Below, one piece after another: positions 9,681 to 17,184 of a stretch of 64,000 bases of DNA (position 1 is the stretch's first letter; every line of letters starts with the position of its first letter). Location of the stretch: positions 62,001 through 126,000 of the forward strand of contig JBEQUE010000010.1 in NCBI GenBank assembly GCA_040349255.1, read 5' to 3'. The position numbers and the translations under genes are program-made. This DNA comes from DATMER01 sp040349255 (GTDB taxonomy: Bacteria > Acidobacteriota > Thermoanaerobaculia > Multivoradales > UBA5704). The notes beneath the pieces were generated by a model. The model did not search any database, was not told the DNA's origin, and saw only the letters and a list, made by a program, of their open reading frames with translations.

Positions 9681-10337
9681 TCATCGGTGACACGTCGAGC
9701 AGCTCGTGAGTGACTGGATTTTGTAGTCCTTGACCAGCTTCGCGCGCAGCGCCTGCGCCTCCTGCGGGTCCGCAGGCGGCTGCCAGTTGAGGTTGAAGAC
9801 CTCTTCCTTCGGCCGCACGAACCTGCCGGGGTCGCGGTGGCAGCTCAGGCACCACTCCATCTGGAGCGACGCCTCCTGATACAGGAGCGGCATGCGGTCC
9901 ACCTGGCCGTGGCAGCTCGCGCAGCCGATCCCCTTCGCCACGTGGACGCTGTGGTTGAAGTAGACGAAGTCCGGCAGGTCGTGGACTCTCTGCCACTGGA
10001 TCGGCACGCCGGTGGCGAAGCTCGACCGCACGGGCTCCAGCATGTCCGCGTTCGTCCAGATCTGCCGGTGGCAGTTCATGCAGGTCTCGGTCGGCGGCAT
10101 GCCGGCGAAGCTGGAGGTCTCGACCGAGGAGTGGCAGTACCGGCAGTCGATGCCCATGCCGGCGACGTGGTGGACGTGGCTGAACGGGATCGGCTGGTTG
10201 CGCACGATGCCCTGGCCCGTGGCATAGGACGACCGGAGCAGGGTCGAGAAGATCCAGGCGAAGAAGGCGATGAAGAACACCGCCCCGAAGATGCTGACCT
10301 TGGCGATCGTGTTCGTGCTGCGGTGGAAGATCTGCAT
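9681..10337 (-). CDS. actA: Alternative complex III subunit ActA (pentahaem cytochrome c)
   Basis: 218 residues. One N-terminal membrane anchor (about 12-34) is followed by five CxxCH haem motifs at about 65-69, 86-90, 139-143, 163-167 and 213-217, the number expected for ActA. It forms the periplasmic haem wire of alternative complex III. It is the first gene of the operon; a GGGGGG run about 6-12 bases before the ATG may act as ribosome-binding site. The only candidate regulatory element seen is the CRP/FNR-like dyad at 10380-10397. Confidence 0.94.
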   Translation of the reverse strand: MQIFHRSTNTIAKVSIFGAVFFIAFFAWIFSTLLRSSYATGQGIVRNQPIPFSHVHHVAGMGIDCRYCHSSVETSSFAGMPPTETCMNCHRQIWTNADMLEPVRSSFATGVPIQWQRVHDLPDFVYFNHSVHVAKGIGCASCHGQVDRMPLLYQEASLQMEWCLSCHRDPGRFVRPKEEVFNLNWQPPADPQEAQALRAKLVKDYKIQSLTSCSTCHR

Positions 10338-10379
10338 CCGGATGGCCCCCCTAACCTCCCAGCTCCATGCGAAGGGACT

Positions 10380-10397
10380 TTGTGAAAGTCGTCACAA
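10380..10397. promoter_or_regulatory. CRP/FNR-family-like operator upstream of actA
   Basis: Perfect inverted repeat TTGTGA-N6-TCACAA. The spacing and the arm sequence TGTGA/TCACA equal the classical CRP-type consensus. It lies 43-60 bases upstream of the actA start codon with no other minus-strand gene between, so it is positioned to control the whole act-cox operon. Which Crp/Fnr-type regulator binds is unknown. Confidence 0.55.
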
Positions 10398-10475
10398 GCG
10401 AACGCATCCTATCCAAACGGGCGTCTTCGTGCAAGACGGGTGCCCTGGAGTTGATCCCATCCTCCTTCTCCCCGG

Positions 10476-10503
10476 CCCTCTCCTCGCGCGGCGAGGGAGA
10501 GGG
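10476..10503. repeat. GC-rich hairpin between actA and the next plus-strand gene
   Basis: Arms CCCTCTCCTCGC and GCGAGGGAGAGGG pair around a GCG loop with one bulged base. There is no T-tract. It resembles the REP-like intergenic palindromes common in GC-rich genomes; a transcriptional role is not supported because the flanking genes are divergent. Confidence 0.5.
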
Positions 10504-10538
10504 AGCCCCCGGCACGTCCCTTGCTGTAGGTGGTGACC

Positions 10539-10880
10539 ATGGACGCGTCGAAAGCCCTCACCCTGGTACAGCCCCTGCTCGACGCCACGCAGGACATGAA
10601 GCGCCGCAAGGTCAGCAAGTCCCGCTGCGACGAGCTCCTCCTGGCGATCAACGCCATTCCCCTCAGCGCTTTCGAGGGCCGGTCGGAGCTCGAGAGGCTG
10701 TGGATGCAGGCCCTGTCCTCGTTCCGCTACGCCTTCCTGCTCTGGCTCTACGGAGACCTCCAGGCGGCCCGGGACGAGTCCGAGAAGGCGCGCCGGAAGG
10801 TCGAGCAGATCCGCGCGCAGACAGTCGGAATCGAGCCCTGGCCTGCCGCCGGCTCCCTCCAGCCCCAGATGGTCGCGTAG
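10539..10880 (+). CDS. Hypothetical small helical protein
   Basis: 113 residues from the ATG at 10539, preceded by GGTGG as a weak ribosome-binding site (a GTG at 10530 would add three residues). Mostly charged amphipathic helices with a central aromatic/hydrophobic patch (FRYAFLLWLYG, about residues 61-71) followed by an Arg/Glu/Lys-rich helix. No signal peptide and no motif I recognise. It stands alone between the divergent act operon and the protease gene. Confidence 0.6.
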   Translation: MDASKALTLVQPLLDATQDMKRRKVSKSRCDELLLAINAIPLSAFEGRSELERLWMQALSSFRYAFLLWLYGDLQAARDESEKARRKVEQIRAQTVGIEPWPAAGSLQPQMVA

Positions 10881-10971
10881 AGACCGGCGCCGGAATTACC
10901 CGACCTCTGTAAACTTTGGATTCAGACGGTCCGACCGAGGCCGTCCGCAGAGGATCGGAGGGGAGACGAGC

Positions 10972-12117
10972 ATGAGAAGGATGTTGCTGGCCCTGGTGCT
11001 GGCGGGCCTTGGATTCCTGGCCGGGCTGGCATGGCCGCGGCGGGTGATGGAAGGAGCGGTGATTCCCTCGACGCTCGCCCAGGTGCAGCCGGCGGCTCAG
11101 GGAGGCCGTCCGGCGCCCGTGCGGCGGCCGGAGCTGGCCGAGGAGGAGCGGGCGACGATCGGCCTCTTCCAGCGGGCGTCGCCGTCGGTGGTCTACATCA
11201 CGTCGCTCGCCGTGCAGCGCGACTTCTTCAGCATGCGGGCGCAGGAGGTGCCGCAGGGCTCGGGCTCCGGCTTCCTCTGGGACCGCCAGGGCCACGTCGT
11301 GACCAACTTCCACGTGATCGAGAGCGCGAGCGGCGCGCAGGTCACTCTGTCGGACCAGTCGACCTGGGACGCCGAGCTGGTCGGCACGGCGCCGGAGAAA
11401 GACTTGGCCGTCCTCCGGATCAAGGCGCCGGCGAGCAAGCTCCAGCCGCTGCCGATCGGCGAGTCGGATGACCTCCAGGTCGGCCAGTCGGTGTTCGCGA
11501 TCGGCAATCCGTTCGGGCTCGACCAGACGCTGACCACGGGCATCGTGAGCGCGCTGGGCCGCGAGATTCAGTCGGTCGCGGGCGTGCCGATCCGCGACGT
11601 GATCCAGACCGACGCCGCGATCAACCCGGGCAACTCGGGCGGGCCGCTGCTCGACAGCGCGGGCCGACTGATCGGCATCAACACGGCGATCTACAGCCCG
11701 TCGGGGGCCTACGCGGGCATCGGCTTCGCGATCCCGGTGCACTCGGTCGCCTGGGTGGTGCCGGACCTGATCCGCTACGGCTACGTCAATCGTCCGACCC
11801 TGGGCGTGGAGCTGGTGCCGGATTCGTGGAACCGGCAGCTCGGCGTCGAGCAGGGGGCGGTGATCATGAACGTGACGCCCGGCAGCGGCGCGGACCGGGC
11901 CGGCCTGCGCGGCACGGAGCGCACCCGCGGCCGGCGCGTGCAGTTGGGCGACGTCATCCAGACGATCGACGGCAAGCCGATCCAGTCGCTGGCCGACATG
12001 TTCCAGGTGCTGGAGCAGAAGAAGGCCGGAGATGTCGTGAGGGTCGCCTTCCTGCGCGACGGCAGAAAGGAAGAGGCCCAGGTCCGGCTCGATCCGGCGG
12101 CCCGGCAACGTCCGTAG
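10972..12117 (+). CDS. Trypsin-like serine protease of the DegP/HtrA family with one PDZ domain
   Basis: 381 residues with a strong GGAGGGG site before the ATG. An N-terminal signal anchor (about 1-22) targets it to the envelope. The S1C protease domain has a complete triad: H114 (TNFHVI), D144 (KDLAVL) and S222 (GNSGGPL). One PDZ domain covers about 280-375, as in DegS-like or single-PDZ HtrA forms rather than two-PDZ DegP. Likely role: periplasmic quality control or stress sensing. It stands alone; a GGAATTACC/GTAAACT pair about 60-75 bases upstream is only faintly like an extracytoplasmic sigma promoter. Confidence 0.9.
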   Translation: MRRMLLALVLAGLGFLAGLAWPRRVMEGAVIPSTLAQVQPAAQGGRPAPVRRPELAEEERATIGLFQRASPSVVYITSLAVQRDFFSMRAQEVPQGSGSGFLWDRQGHVVTNFHVIESASGAQVTLSDQSTWDAELVGTAPEKDLAVLRIKAPASKLQPLPIGESDDLQVGQSVFAIGNPFGLDQTLTTGIVSALGREIQSVAGVPIRDVIQTDAAINPGNSGGPLLDSAGRLIGINTAIYSPSGAYAGIGFAIPVHSVAWVVPDLIRYGYVNRPTLGVELVPDSWNRQLGVEQGAVIMNVTPGSGADRAGLRGTERTRGRRVQLGDVIQTIDGKPIQSLADMFQVLEQKKAGDVVRVAFLRDGRKEEAQVRLDPAARQRP

Positions 12118-12205
12118 CTGGCACCATGGTTGCAGCTTTCCTGAGGGACGGTGGGGATGTTCCCTGCTGAGCAGCTTCCTGAAACGACACCAGACAGGAG
12201 GGGCC

Positions 12206-12646
12206 ATGAAAAGGCAGATGCTCATGCTCCTGACGTTGGCGCTCGTGCTCGTCGCGGGCACGGCCCTCGTCGCCCAGACCACTGGAACCACACAACTTCC
12301 GCCGAGCCAGCAGGTCGATCAGTCGGGCAAGCCCGAGACCGGCACCGGTCCGGACGTGGACGTCGACGTCGGCAAGAACGCCGAGGATGGCGTCATGGAC
12401 GTGGACGTGACCCGCAACACGGACGCCGACACGGCAGCCCAGGGCAACGACCACCCGATGGACAATCATGCGATGGACACCACGACGGGCAGCACGGCCA
12501 CCGGGACCGGCACGGCTGACACCACCACCACCGGTACGGCTGCCGACCAGGGCAACCTGCCGGCCACCGGCAGCGAGATGCCGCTGATCGGCCTGATCGG
12601 CCTGTTCGCCCTCGCGGGCGCCGCCACCCTGCGCGCCTCCCGCTGA
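12206..12646 (+). CDS. Secreted low-complexity protein with C-terminal LPXTG sorting signal
   Basis: 146 residues, with a GGAGG site before the ATG. A signal peptide (about 1-23) is followed by an Asp/Val-rich and Thr/Gly/Asp/His-rich low-complexity region. The end is a textbook sortase tail: LPATG at 118-122, a hydrophobic stretch (about 126-142) and a final ASR. Such tails are cleaved by sortases and attached to the envelope in Gram-positives; in a genome that also encodes LptD this is unexpected. No sortase gene is in the window. Lone gene downstream of the HtrA-like protease. Confidence 0.75.
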   Translation: MKRQMLMLLTLALVLVAGTALVAQTTGTTQLPPSQQVDQSGKPETGTGPDVDVDVGKNAEDGVMDVDVTRNTDADTAAQGNDHPMDNHAMDTTTGSTATGTGTADTTTTGTAADQGNLPATGSEMPLIGLIGLFALAGAATLRASR

Positions 12647-12708
12647 CCTCGACTTTCCACGAGGTCCCTTCGATGATGCCTCCGCTCCGGCGGAGGCATC
12701 GTCTTTCT

Positions 12709-13869
12709 TCAGTTGAGCGGTGCAACCTTCTCCCGGAGTGCCATCAGTGCCACCGCTCGAATGCGGGGAGCCAGCGGATAGGACTCCTCGCCGGCATGAA
12801 CCACCACCAGTTCCTCCAAATCCAGGGCTTCCAGGGACGACCGCATAGAGGGGGTGACGCGCGGACTGCTGGTGAGCTTGAGCTCGAAGCCACGACGGAT
12901 GTTGCCGCGGCGAACCAGGAGATCCAGTTCGGCGCCGCTGTGGAGCTTCCAGAAGAAGCACTCCTCCGGCCGGGCTCCCAGATGCGAGACGACCTCGCCG
13001 ATCGCGAAGCCCTCCCAGGACGCTCCCACCTTGGGGTGGCTCAACAGGTCGTCCCGGGTTTCCAGTCCTAGCAAGGCATGAAGGATGCCGCTGTCGGCCA
13101 GATAGATCTTGGGCGCCTTCACCTGCCGTTTGGCAACGTTCTCGTACCAGGGCTCCAGACGCTTCGCCATGAAGGTGGAGCACAGGGTTTCCAGGTAGTT
13201 GAGCACGGTCTTGTTGGACACGCCGAAGGCCCGGGCCAGCTCCGAGGCGTTCCAGATCTCCCCGTGGTAGTGGGCCAGCATGGTCCAGAACCGCCTCATT
13301 GTCGTGGAGGAGAGCTGGATGCCCAGCTCGGAGAGGTCACGTTCGAGATAGGTCCGGATGAATTGCTGTCGCCAGAGGCCGCTGGCGGCCTCCGACGACG
13401 CGATGAACGAGCGCGGGTAGCCGCCGCGGAACCAGAGCGTCTCCAGACTCTCCGAGCCCACCTCGTCCAGGCTGAAGCCTTCGAGCTCGTGGTAGGCGAT
13501 GCGGCCGGCGAGCGATTCCGAGCTCTGCCGCAGCAGCTCCGGAGACGCGCTTCCCAGCACCAGGAACCGGGCCGGCGCCTCCGGCCGGTCCGCCAGCACT
13601 CTCAGGACCGGGAAGAGCTCAGGGCGGAGTTGGATCTCGTCGAGCACCACGAGGCCGCGCAGCCCTTCCAGGGCGAACATCGGATCGTCGAGCCTCGAAA
13701 GGTGTCGCGGATTCTCCAGGTCGAACCGAGTGACTTCGCCCGGGGCTGAATCGGCATAGGACATCGCCAACGTGGTCTTCCCTACTTGCCGCGAGCCGAT
13801 CAGGCCAACGACCGGGAACTGGGCCAAGAGGGTCTGAAGCCGATTGAGGTGCCCGGGACGCTCGATCAC
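12709..13869 (-). CDS. AAA-family ATPase with DUF4143 C-terminal domain
   Basis: 386 residues from the GTG at 13869. Walker A is GSRQVGKTT (about 25-33) and Walker B is LVVLDEIQ (about 73-80). The C-terminal part contains the DUF4143 region, with a winged-helix-like stretch (ASELARAFGVSNKTVLNYLE) and a PD-(D/E)xK-like segment (GAELDLLV, then FELKLT). These ATPases are widespread and variably distributed, and their function is poorly known. The upstream in-frame ATG (13917) lies inside a 43-base palindrome and the family normally begins near ERPxHL, so GTG is preferred. No clear ribosome-binding site; convergent with the LPXTG gene. Confidence 0.85.
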   Translation of the reverse strand: MIERPGHLNRLQTLLAQFPVVGLIGSRQVGKTTLAMSYADSAPGEVTRFDLENPRHLSRLDDPMFALEGLRGLVVLDEIQLRPELFPVLRVLADRPEAPARFLVLGSASPELLRQSSESLAGRIAYHELEGFSLDEVGSESLETLWFRGGYPRSFIASSEAASGLWRQQFIRTYLERDLSELGIQLSSTTMRRFWTMLAHYHGEIWNASELARAFGVSNKTVLNYLETLCSTFMAKRLEPWYENVAKRQVKAPKIYLADSGILHALLGLETRDDLLSHPKVGASWEGFAIGEVVSHLGARPEECFFWKLHSGAELDLLVRRGNIRRGFELKLTSSPRVTPSMRSSLEALDLEELVVVHAGEESYPLAPRIRAVALMALREKVAPLN

Positions 13870-13879
13870 GCAGCAGAGT

Positions 13880-13922
13880 CTACCTTGAAATCTGGGAGCG
13901 GCGCTCCCAATTTTCAAGGTAG
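13880..13922. repeat. 43-base near-perfect palindrome at the start of the DUF4143 gene
   Basis: Arms of 20 bases at 13880-13899 and 13903-13922 match at 18 of 20 positions around a 3-base centre; the outer part reads CTACCTTGAAA and TTTCAAGGTAG. It ends 10 bases upstream of the GTG start. It could be an autoregulatory operator, an RNA hairpin in the leader, or a mobile-element relic. Confidence 0.8.
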
Positions 13923-13992
13923 GCCAACTTGTTGAGCGGCCGGGAGAGGGCGGAGCCCATCCCTCTTGAGGTGAGCATAAGTTGCATCTGGT

Positions 13993-14015
13993 GAGTCAAG
14001 GCGCTAAGCTGACTC
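13993..14015. promoter_or_regulatory. Candidate operator of the RES toxin-antitoxin pair
   Basis: Inverted repeat GAGTCA-N11-TGACTC ending one base before the antitoxin start codon. Antitoxins of this class usually repress their own promoter by binding a short dyad at this position. Six-base arms are short, so the call is tentative. Confidence 0.35.
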
Positions 14016-14016
14016 C

Positions 14017-14694
14017 ATGAAAGGGTTGACCCCAAAACGCCAGTCCGCCGTTCTACTCCGGGAAGCTGCGGAGATGGGAGTCTCTCTGGAGAGATTGGAT
14101 ATCGCTGTCCGTGCTGCGCGGACCCTAGGCGATGCGGAAATCCAGTTTCTCGAAAAACTGCTGGTCTGGATTGACGCGGGAGTTTCGCAGGAGCGGAGAG
14201 CCGCCCTGTCCAAGGGTCTGGCCAAGGCTCTCGATGCCACTCCCGTGAGTGTCCCCGAAGATCCGCTTGCCATGGTGGATGACTCGCTCGACGCTGCCGG
14301 CGCTGCTGAAAATGTCGCCTTGGCAGAGATGGAGTCGCAGGCGCTCCGTGAGGCGATCCTGAAAGACTGCATCGATGCCGCGGAGGCCGGTAGACTGACA
14401 AGCCGTTCCCGGCAGGCTCTCGAGCGGCTCCGCCGGGACGGCAGGCTGCTGGCTCTGCGAGTCGGTCCACGGTGGCGCTATCCCCGGTGGCAGTTCGATC
14501 CCGATGCTCCGGGAGGAATCGTGCCCGGGATAGACGGCGTGCTACGCGAGCTCTCCCTCTCTCCTACGGCAGCGGCCTTCTGGCTTCTCCAGCCTTCGGA
14601 GGGGCTTGGCGGCCATCCGCCGATCGAATGGCTTCGTCGCCACCGACCCGAGTCCGTCATCGAGTTGGCCCATCAGATGAGCCTCCTTCCTTGA
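14017..14694 (+). CDS. MbcA/ParS-type antitoxin of a RES toxin pair
   Basis: 225 residues. An N-terminal helical region (about 1-105) precedes a predicted DNA-binding segment with GRLTSRSRQALERLRRDG and then RWRYPRWQFD (about 127-168). The C-terminus, with FWLLQP, GGHPPIEWLRR and a final helix (about 200-225), has the pattern of the MbcA/ParS/Xre toxin-binding domain that occludes RES toxins. The stop overlaps the TTG proposed as toxin start. Function is inferred from this pattern and from the downstream RES gene. Confidence 0.75.
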   Translation: MKGLTPKRQSAVLLREAAEMGVSLERLDIAVRAARTLGDAEIQFLEKLLVWIDAGVSQERRAALSKGLAKALDATPVSVPEDPLAMVDDSLDAAGAAENVALAEMESQALREAILKDCIDAAEAGRLTSRSRQALERLRRDGRLLALRVGPRWRYPRWQFDPDAPGGIVPGIDGVLRELSLSPTAAAFWLLQPSEGLGGHPPIEWLRRHRPESVIELAHQMSLLP

Positions 14695-15296
14695 CTCTGT
14701 CATCGCCGCCTGGAATTCTGACCGTCCGTCCACGACTCTTCCGGTTGAATCCGGGAGATCTGCTCGTGCGCTTCTACAACCCGGTCCACGGAGGCTGGAG
14801 TACACGGCGAACCTACGGTCCCCTTCCTCGACTCCGTTTCGATCACCACGTTCCGCCTCCAGGCAGTTCTGCCGATCGCGCGGTCTGGTACGCGGCCACG
14901 TCTCTCCTGGGGGCTGTGGCCGAGGCGTTTGGAGATCTTGGGATCGTCGATCGAGGCTCCGGGCGACGCGTCTGCGTCATGCGGATTTCCAAGTCGATTC
15001 AGACCCTGAACCTGGCCGGAATCGCGCCGCGTGTCTTTGGGCTGGACCAGCGGATTGCCACCAACCGTGACTATCCGCAATGCCAGGAGTGGGCACGAGC
15101 CTTCTACGAGTCTTATCCGGAGGTATGCGGCCTTCGTTGGAGGGGGCGCCAGGCGGGATCCATCTGTTTCGCGCTGAACGACAGAGCGGACATGACGTCG
15201 CTGAACAGGCTCCAGGACCGAGACGTGAGCGACCCGGAGGTCTGGCCCCGGATCGCCAGGGCTGCCCGGCGCTGCCGGCTGCGAGTCAGCACCTGA
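14691..15296 (+). CDS. RES-domain toxin (NAD+-degrading family)
   Basis: 201 residues from a TTG at 14691 in a TTGA overlap with the antitoxin stop; an in-frame ATG at 14628 would add 21 residues. The RES-like features are LVRFYNP with R27, YGP (about 42-44), RFDHH (49-53), YAATS and then E78. RES toxins characterised elsewhere deplete NAD+ by phosphorolysis; that activity is assumed here from the family. The gene forms an operon with the upstream antitoxin and ends just before a long stem-loop. Confidence 0.78.
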   Translation: MTLSSPPGILTVRPRLFRLNPGDLLVRFYNPVHGGWSTRRTYGPLPRLRFDHHVPPPGSSADRAVWYAATSLLGAVAEAFGDLGIVDRGSGRRVCVMRISKSIQTLNLAGIAPRVFGLDQRIATNRDYPQCQEWARAFYESYPEVCGLRWRGRQAGSICFALNDRADMTSLNRLQDRDVSDPEVWPRIARAARRCRLRVST

Positions 15297-15318
15297 GATG
15301 GCATCCTCGCGGCACTCA

Positions 15319-15353
15319 CCCGCCCGTGCCCGGGAGGGCCGGGCACGGGCGGG
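15319..15353. terminator. Bidirectional terminator-like stem-loop between convergent genes
   Basis: A perfect 15-bp GC-rich stem (15319-15333 with 15339-15353) with a 5-base loop, in the 77-base gap between the RES toxin gene and the convergent Asn-rich protein gene. There is no T-run on either side, so it may act as a weak terminator or a 3' end stabiliser for both transcripts. Confidence 0.6.
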
Positions 15354-15373
15354 TTCGGCGGTCGGGAATCGTT

Positions 15374-16588
15374 CTACTTCACAGCCGTCTTGTAGGCCTT
15401 CCGGAACGCCTGATAGGCGGCCTTGAACTGGCCTGACGCCATCAGCGCATCCCCCTGTTCGAGGACCTTCTGGGCTCCTCCGATGCTCTCTCCAGAGGCC
15501 TGGATGTTGGCCAGGGTCCTGGCCACGACCTCGCGCACGAGGTCGAGACGCCCGCACTGGCCTCCCGAGCAGACCGAGCCCGGCGTCAGATACAGCGCCA
15601 GAGGAACCGCGTTGTCGGCCGTGGCCAGATCGGCCTCGATCTGCGTCCGCAGGATGAGGTCTCTCAACTCGTTCTTGTTGGCATTTGCGTTGGCGATGAT
15701 CGCATCCCGGTTCGCATTGTCGTTGGCGATGATCTGGGCGGCTCTGGAGTTGGTGTTGGCGTTGATCTCTGCGGCCCTGGTATCGGTATTGGCGTTGATC
15801 AGGTTCCTGTTGGCGTTGTCATTGGCGATGATCGCTGCCTCGGCCGCGTCGACGTTGCTGTTGATCGCCGCCGTGTTGGAATTGTCGTTCGCGATGCTGG
15901 TCTCCAGGTTGGAGTGGATGTGAGCCAGCCGGTCGTAGCTGCCCTCGATCTCGGCGGAGTCGATATCTCCGTCGCAGAACGCGAGAGCCTGGTTGGCGGC
16001 CTTGGCCACGATGTAGACGGCGTCGGTGACAAGGCAGACCAGCGAGCCGTTCCCCCCTTCTCCCAGAACCACGACGGTCTCGTCACAAGCGCGGCTGGCC
16101 TCCTCGCGAACGGTCTCCGCGACGAACAGGGCCGCCTCGGAAGCTGCCATGACGGCCGAGTCCTGGCGGGTGCTGCCGCAGAACGAATAGGCCGCGGAAG
16201 GGAGCTCCTCGCCGCCCGCCAGCACGGACGCGGTCCTGTTCGAGATACCGCCCTGCGACTGCCGTGCGACGCGCAACCGGAGCTCTTGAGCGCTCGCCTT
16301 CATCATCGACAAATCCGAGATCTCCCGGTCAAGGGCCATGAGATCTTCCGGCGAGGCGCTTTCGATCCGCTTGCGGGCGTTCTCGATCAACGCACGGTTC
16401 GAGCTTCCAAGAGGCGTCATCTCGGCGAGATCCTGATAGGCATCGACCGTCTCGATCAACTCGCCGCGGATCTGCTCGACATCGGAGGCCGAGTGCTCAT
16501 TCTCCGCCTGCAAGCCGTTGGCGCAGAGCAGAGCGCCCACGACGGCAAGAGTGATCGCAGCCTGGCGGAATCGGGGGTTGAGGTTCAT
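15374..16588 (-). CDS. Secreted protein with Asn-rich 11-residue repeats
   Basis: 404 residues. A signal peptide (about 1-28) is followed by a helical region with six scattered cysteines, then seven consecutive 11-residue units (about residues 236-312) of the type I-[IN]-A-N-x-N-[AT]-x-R-A-x, and a helical C-terminus ending AFRKAYKTAVK. Eleven-residue periodicity with Ile and Asn at fixed positions predicts a hendecad coiled coil with polar core layers. The C-terminal segment (ALMASGQFKAAYQAFRKAYK) looks like a TPR-type helix pair. I do not recognise a family. Lone gene. Confidence 0.75.
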   Translation of the reverse strand: MNLNPRFRQAAITLAVVGALLCANGLQAENEHSASDVEQIRGELIETVDAYQDLAEMTPLGSSNRALIENARKRIESASPEDLMALDREISDLSMMKASAQELRLRVARQSQGGISNRTASVLAGGEELPSAAYSFCGSTRQDSAVMAASEAALFVAETVREEASRACDETVVVLGEGGNGSLVCLVTDAVYIVAKAANQALAFCDGDIDSAEIEGSYDRLAHIHSNLETSIANDNSNTAAINSNVDAAEAAIIANDNANRNLINANTDTRAAEINANTNSRAAQIIANDNANRDAIIANANANKNELRDLILRTQIEADLATADNAVPLALYLTPGSVCSGGQCGRLDLVREVVARTLANIQASGESIGGAQKVLEQGDALMASGQFKAAYQAFRKAYKTAVK

Positions 16589-16810
16589 GGCCGCTTCTCC
16601 TTATTCGGGCAGCTCGCGTCATGCGAGGCCTGTTTTCTGAATGGCCCCGCCAGGAGCAAACGACGGGCCATGCCCGAGAGTGTCGATAAGTAGCTGGAAT
16701 GACAACTGGTTAGAGGCGTAAAAGAGCCGTGCCGGCCATGCTCTGTCCGGGACTGTCAGAACGCGCCCGGACTGTTCTGACTGTGTCAGCCTGAAACCGG
16801 CTTCCGCGTC
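16589..16810. other. Non-coding leader of the Asn-rich protein gene
   Basis: About 220 bases with no convincing gene on either strand. It should contain the minus-strand promoter of the Asn-rich protein gene. Related snippets GGACTGTCAGAAC and GGACTGTTCTGAC occur near 16755-16785, and one stray GATAAG at about 16684 recalls the core of the repeat array that follows. Confidence 0.5.
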
Positions 16811-17070
16811 ATCCCGATAAGCCCGTTCCGCGCCGGATGACGTTGTTTTCCGGCGGATAAGCCTGTTCCGGGCTGGATAAGCGGACTTCGCCGTCGATAA
16901 GCCCGATCCGCGACGGATAAGCCTGTTCCGGCGTCGATAAGCCGACTTCTCGACGGATAAGCCGACTTCTCGACGGATAAGCCGACTTCGCAACAGATAC
17001 GGCGAAGCCGCAACGGATCAGCCGGAGCTGCAATAAATAACGCTGCGTCGCCGCGGATAAGCTCGCTCCG
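16811..17070. repeat. Array A: 13 degenerate 20-bp direct repeats
   Basis: Thirteen units in exact 20-bp register without any indel. Approximate consensus is cgacGGATAAGCCgacTTCg; three successive units near 16945-17000 are almost identical and the outer ones are degenerate. Units have weak dyad symmetry (GATAAG...CTTCTC). The array lies 115 bases upstream of the HD-domain gene. A 20-base period is not a multiple of three, so it is not a coding repeat. Confidence 0.9.
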
Positions 17071-17184
17071 CCTCCAGCGCGGCCTTCCGTCCTGCCTTGC
17101 GGCGATCCCGTGCCTTTCCGACGAGCCGGAGAATCCGCCGGACATGTCGTCAAGCCGGTCGCGGCATGTTACTCTTCGCCGGCC

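Noticed and set aside
6097..9690. A 1197-codon open frame on the plus strand
   Set aside because: It runs antisense to actB, whose product has recognisable signal, fold and Fe-S motifs. The opposing frame is Arg/Val/Ala/Glu-rich with no motif, which is typical of a shadow frame in GC-rich DNA.
10476..10503. Hairpin as terminator of the act operon
   Set aside because: It is upstream of the operon, not downstream, and lacks a T-run; noted only as a REP-like palindrome.
13869..13917. ATG at 13917 as start of the DUF4143 ATPase
   Set aside because: It sits inside the 43-base palindrome, and family members begin near the ERPxHL sequence encoded just after the GTG at 13869.
16811..17070. Array A as a coding repeat (apparent 20-residue periodic translations)
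   Set aside because: The 20-bp unit read in any frame gives 20-residue periodicity for free; no start, no ribosome-binding site and no frame preference.
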